This document shows, in pieces, positions 61,476-64,000 of a DNA stretch of 64,000 nucleotides. Source of the stretch: Variovorax sp. PBL-H6. GTDB taxonomy: Bacteria > Pseudomonadota > Gammaproteobacteria > Burkholderiales > Burkholderiaceae_C. Within the stretch, counting starts at the first letter, position 1. Each line of letters begins with the position of its first letter. Under the pieces are notes generated by a model. That model ran no database searches. It worked only from the letters and a program-made list of their open reading frames with translations, and was not told the origin of the DNA. Location of the stretch: assembly GCF_901827155.1 (NCBI RefSeq), contig NZ_LR594659.1, positions 2,108,001-2,172,000 of the forward strand, read 5' to 3'. A program made the position numbers and the translations under genes.

Positions 61476-64000
61476 TCAGGCGTCCTGGTGGGAGCTGCCG
61501 AGGCGCCCCTTGCGAAGCCATGATTCCATCAGCGTACGCAGTGCCTGGTGGTCGACCGGCTTGTGCAGCACGCCGCTGACGCCGTGCTCTTTCGCGTTGG
61601 CCTCATCGACCGCATCGGCATTGCCGGTGTACAGCAGGACCGGCAACTTCGGGCGCTGATCGGTCGCGCGCCGGGCGAGCTGCAGGCCGTCGAGCTGCGG
61701 CATCGTCTGGTCGGTGATCAGCAGATCGAGCGGCTGACTCGAGTCGGCCAGCCAGGCCAGCGCATCCAGCGGACTGCGATGCAGCACCACATCGACGCCC
61801 CAGCCGGACAGCAGTTCGACCATGAAGTCGCCGACCATGACCTCGTCATCGACGACCATCACGCGCGCGCGAAGCGCTTCACCGGCCGCTCTCACGACCG
61901 GCGCGTCGGGGGTGTCGACCTCCGCGCCGCTGGCCGGTGGCAGCATCACCCGGAACACGGAGCCGGCGCCCTGCACCGTCTCGACGATGACATGGCCTCC
62001 ATGGTCATGCACGATGCCGTGCACCATCGCCAGGCCCATGCCCGAGCCACGCCCGACCTCCTTGCTGGAGGTGAAGGGCTCGAAGATGCGGTCGATCAGG
62101 TCCGGCGCGATCCCGCTGCCGCTGTCGGCAACGCTCAATTCCACCCAGCGGCCGGCGTCGACCTGGGCTCGGCACGACGCACAGGTCCACCCGCCACCGC
62201 CTCGGCCCAGGCGAACACGGATCCACCCCGACCCGCTGATCGCGTCGCGCGCGTTGATGCACAGGTTGAACAGCACCTGTTCCAGGTGCACGGCATCGAC
62301 CGCCACGTGCAGCGCGTGGGCCCCGGTCGCGGGTGGCGCGGCAAATTCCAGTGAGACCGAAGACGGCAGGGTGGCGCGCAGCAGTTGCAGGGTCTGGTCG
62401 ACCAGCGGGCCCAATGCCAGGGTCCGGCGCTGGCTGCGCTGGCGCCGCGCGAAGGCCAGCATCTGCGCGATGAGCTCGCGCGCCCGCTGCGCAGCGAGGT
62501 GGGCCTGGCCCAACTGGTGCTGCAGTCGGGCATCAGCCAGGGTTTCGGCGCGCTCCTGCCCGAGGACCAGATAGCCGATGACGCTCGTGAGGATGTTGTT
62601 GAAGTCGTGCGCGATGCCGCCGGTGAGCTGGCCGATGGCCTCCATCTTCTGCGCCTGGCGCAGCTGGGCCTCGAGGCGCTCGCGTTCGCATTCCGCAGCC
62701 CGGCGCTCGGTGATGTCGCGGGCCGCATACAGCACGTGCGGCTCGCCGCGGTAGGTCACCGGCATGCCGTTGACCTCGAGGTAGATGTGGCTGCCGTCCT
62801 TGCGCACGCCGGGCACTTCGAAGCGGACCGGGCGACCGGCCAGGATCGCGGTGTGCTGTTCCCGGTGGCGCTCCTGGAGCGTCTCGTCGGGTTGCGTCAG
62901 CACCCGGGTCGCACTCAGCACTTCGTCGCGCGCGTAGCCGCTCATGCGCAGGTAGGCCGGATTCACGTCCACCGCGCGGTAGTCGGCATCCCGCACGACC
63001 AGGCCGTCGGCAGACGCGTTGAAGATCGCCCGGTATTGCTCCTCGCTGATGCGCAGGGCGCGCTCGGCACGCTTGCTTTGCGTCATGTCGCGCCCGATGT
63101 AGAGCACATGCGGTTCGCCGTGGTGAAGGATCGGGACGCCGCGCAGCTCCAGGTCATAGCGTTGGCCATCGCGCCGCACGAGCTCGGTCTCGAGCCGGAT
63201 CGGTTCGCCGGCGAGCGCCTTCTCGTGAAGGCGGCGGATCGTGGCCGCGACTTCGGGTGGATTGGCCAGCACCCGGTCGACGCCCAGCACCTCGTCGAGC
63301 CGGTAGCCGCTCATGCGCTCGTAGGTTGCGTTGGCGTCGACGATGCTGAAGTCGGAGGCGCGCAGCACGAGCGCATCGGCCGAGGCGTTGAAGATGCCGC
63401 GGTACTGCGCCTCGCTGGCCCGCAGCGCACGCTCGCTCACGATCCGCTCGCTCACGTCGCGGCCGACGCCCAGTACATACGGCGTGTCGCCCAGCTGCAC
63501 CGGCAAATAGCGCAGCTCGATGAGGAACGAGCTGCCGTCGCCACGCGTCACCGGTTCGACCGCCTGCGTCTCGCGGCCTTGCAGCGCGGCTTCGATGTAG
63601 CCGATGAGCCGCCGCATGTCCGGCGCATCCGGGCGTTCCGTCCAATGCTTGCCGATCACCTGCTCGCGTGTCATGCCGGTCATGCGCACGAAGGCCTGGT
63701 TGACGTCGACCGTGCGCAGTTCCTGGCTCCACAGCACCATCGAATCGACGCTGCCATCGAAGATGGCGCGGTACTTCTGCTCCTGGGCCTGCAGCGCCGC
63801 CAGCGCCGCCTTGCGCTGCGTGATGTCTCGCCCGACCGCCAGCACGTGCGGAGTGCCGGCGTAGCCGATCGGCAAATAGCGCAGCTCGATGTCGAAGGTG
63901 CTGCCGTCCTGGCGCACGCCGATCGTCTCGATCGATCCTTCCTGGCCTGCCAGGGCGGCGCGGATGCGCTGGATGCGCCGGGCGCGCTCATGGGCGTCGA
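61476..64000 (-). CDS. Multi-PAS hybrid sensor histidine kinase, N-terminus outside window
   Basis: The frame is open to the window edge; about 840 residues are visible. Four PAS/PAC units of ~125 residues repeat (each with a YRAIFNASADGL-like start, then a conserved RDGSxxxLELR-type and GEPHVLYIGRDMTQ-type end). Then come HisKA with the phospho-His in GGIAHDFNNILTSV, HATPase with N-box NLCINARDAI, G1 DSGSGIAPD and G2 GRGSGMGLAMVHG. A C-terminal receiver follows, with Asp in LLITDQTMPQLDGL and Lys in VLHKPVD. No transmembrane segment is seen in the visible part, so it senses cytoplasmic signals. Output partner unknown. The DNA of the first two PAS units shares exact stretches. Confidence 0.9.
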   Translation of the reverse strand, partial: DAHERARRIQRIRAALAGQEGSIETIGVRQDGSTFDIELRYLPIGYAGTPHVLAVGRDITQRKAALAALQAQEQKYRAIFDGSVDSMVLWSQELRTVDVNQAFVRMTGMTREQVIGKHWTERPDAPDMRRLIGYIEAALQGRETQAVEPVTRGDGSSFLIELRYLPVQLGDTPYVLGVGRDVSERIVSERALRASEAQYRGIFNASADALVLRASDFSIVDANATYERMSGYRLDEVLGVDRVLANPPEVAATIRRLHEKALAGEPIRLETELVRRDGQRYDLELRGVPILHHGEPHVLYIGRDMTQSKRAERALRISEEQYRAIFNASADGLVVRDADYRAVDVNPAYLRMSGYARDEVLSATRVLTQPDETLQERHREQHTAILAGRPVRFEVPGVRKDGSHIYLEVNGMPVTYRGEPHVLYAARDITERRAAECERERLEAQLRQAQKMEAIGQLTGGIAHDFNNILTSVIGYLVLGQERAETLADARLQHQLGQAHLAAQRARELIAQMLAFARRQRSQRRTLALGPLVDQTLQLLRATLPSSVSLEFAAPPATGAHALHVAVDAVHLEQVLFNLCINARDAISGSGWIRVRLGRGGGGWTCASCRAQVDAGRWVELSVADSGSGIAPDLIDRIFEPFTSSKEVGRGSGMGLAMVHGIVHDHGGHVIVETVQGAGSVFRVMLPPASGAEVDTPDAPVVRAAGEALRARVMVVDDEVMVGDFMVELLSGWGVDVVLHRSPLDALAWLADSSQPLDLLITDQTMPQLDGLQLARRATDQRPKLPVLLYTGNADAVDEANAKEHGVSGVLHKPVDHQALRTLMESWLRKGRLGSSHQDA

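Overview
The window looks like a piece of chromosome from a high-GC betaproteobacterium of the order Burkholderiales, most likely Comamonadaceae and Variovorax-like. Reasons: two Bug/TctC-type periplasmic binding proteins, many LysR regulators sitting beside small catabolic operons, GC-rich third codon positions that open long antisense reading frames, and a mix of uptake and catabolic genes typical of a soil or rhizosphere metabolic generalist. This is inference; there is no rRNA or tRNA in the window. No CRISPR array, insertion sequence or phage gene was seen.

Layout. 1-2566: tail of a response-regulator domain, a gene-poor stretch, a DUF1330 gene and a deleted, frameshifted indolepyruvate ferredoxin oxidoreductase. 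2567-11228: LysR regulator, Bug binding protein, CocE/NonD hydrolase, DUF849 beta-keto acid cleavage enzyme, SDR, NIPSNAP protein, ThuA-like protein and acyl-CoA synthetase, all on the + strand; probably one acid or ester degradation island. 11349-13434: AraC regulator, two truncated genes (alcohol dehydrogenase, carboxymuconolactone decarboxylase) and a Nudix hydrolase. 13593-18480 (- strand): aminotransferase, RraA-like protein, hydroxyacid dehydrogenase, gluconate 5-dehydrogenase-like SDR and idonate dehydrogenase-like enzyme. 18639-28561 (+): Nac-like LysR regulator, a biotin-dependent PxpBC/PxpA operon (accB, accC, pxpB, pxpC, a BCCP-like protein without the biotin lysine, pxpA), then an SDR with a polar amino acid ABC transporter. 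Three promoters in this block share one architecture: an ATA-N9-TAT box, a fixed-distance CGTCTT(T)GGC element containing the -35, and a TAC(C/A)GT -10. I read these as a local regulon of the Nac-like protein.

28649-32697: LysR divergent from a TauD-type dioxygenase, an enolase-superfamily enzyme and a Bug protein. 32991-37521: four exported proteins of unknown role, two of them resembling FlgT/CsgG-type outer-membrane assembly factors; this is the least explained locus. 37667-39505: LacI regulator, an 18-bp perfect palindromic operator with no target gene, and a GNAT-like protein. 40058-42073: M20 amidohydrolase and a TRIC-family membrane protein. 42120-50178: sugar-acid locus (GntR regulator, DenD-like dehydrogenase, IlvD/Edd dehydratase) divergent from a complete carbohydrate-type ABC importer. 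50287-59897: amidase with its LysR regulator, divergent from RidA, glyoxalase, two paralogous Rieske oxygenases interleaved with a PotABCD-like importer. 59917-64000: berberine-bridge-type FAD oxidase and a multi-PAS hybrid histidine kinase running off the window.

Most loci follow one plan: regulator, importer or periplasmic binding protein, and a short enzyme set. Exact substrates cannot be read from the sequence.
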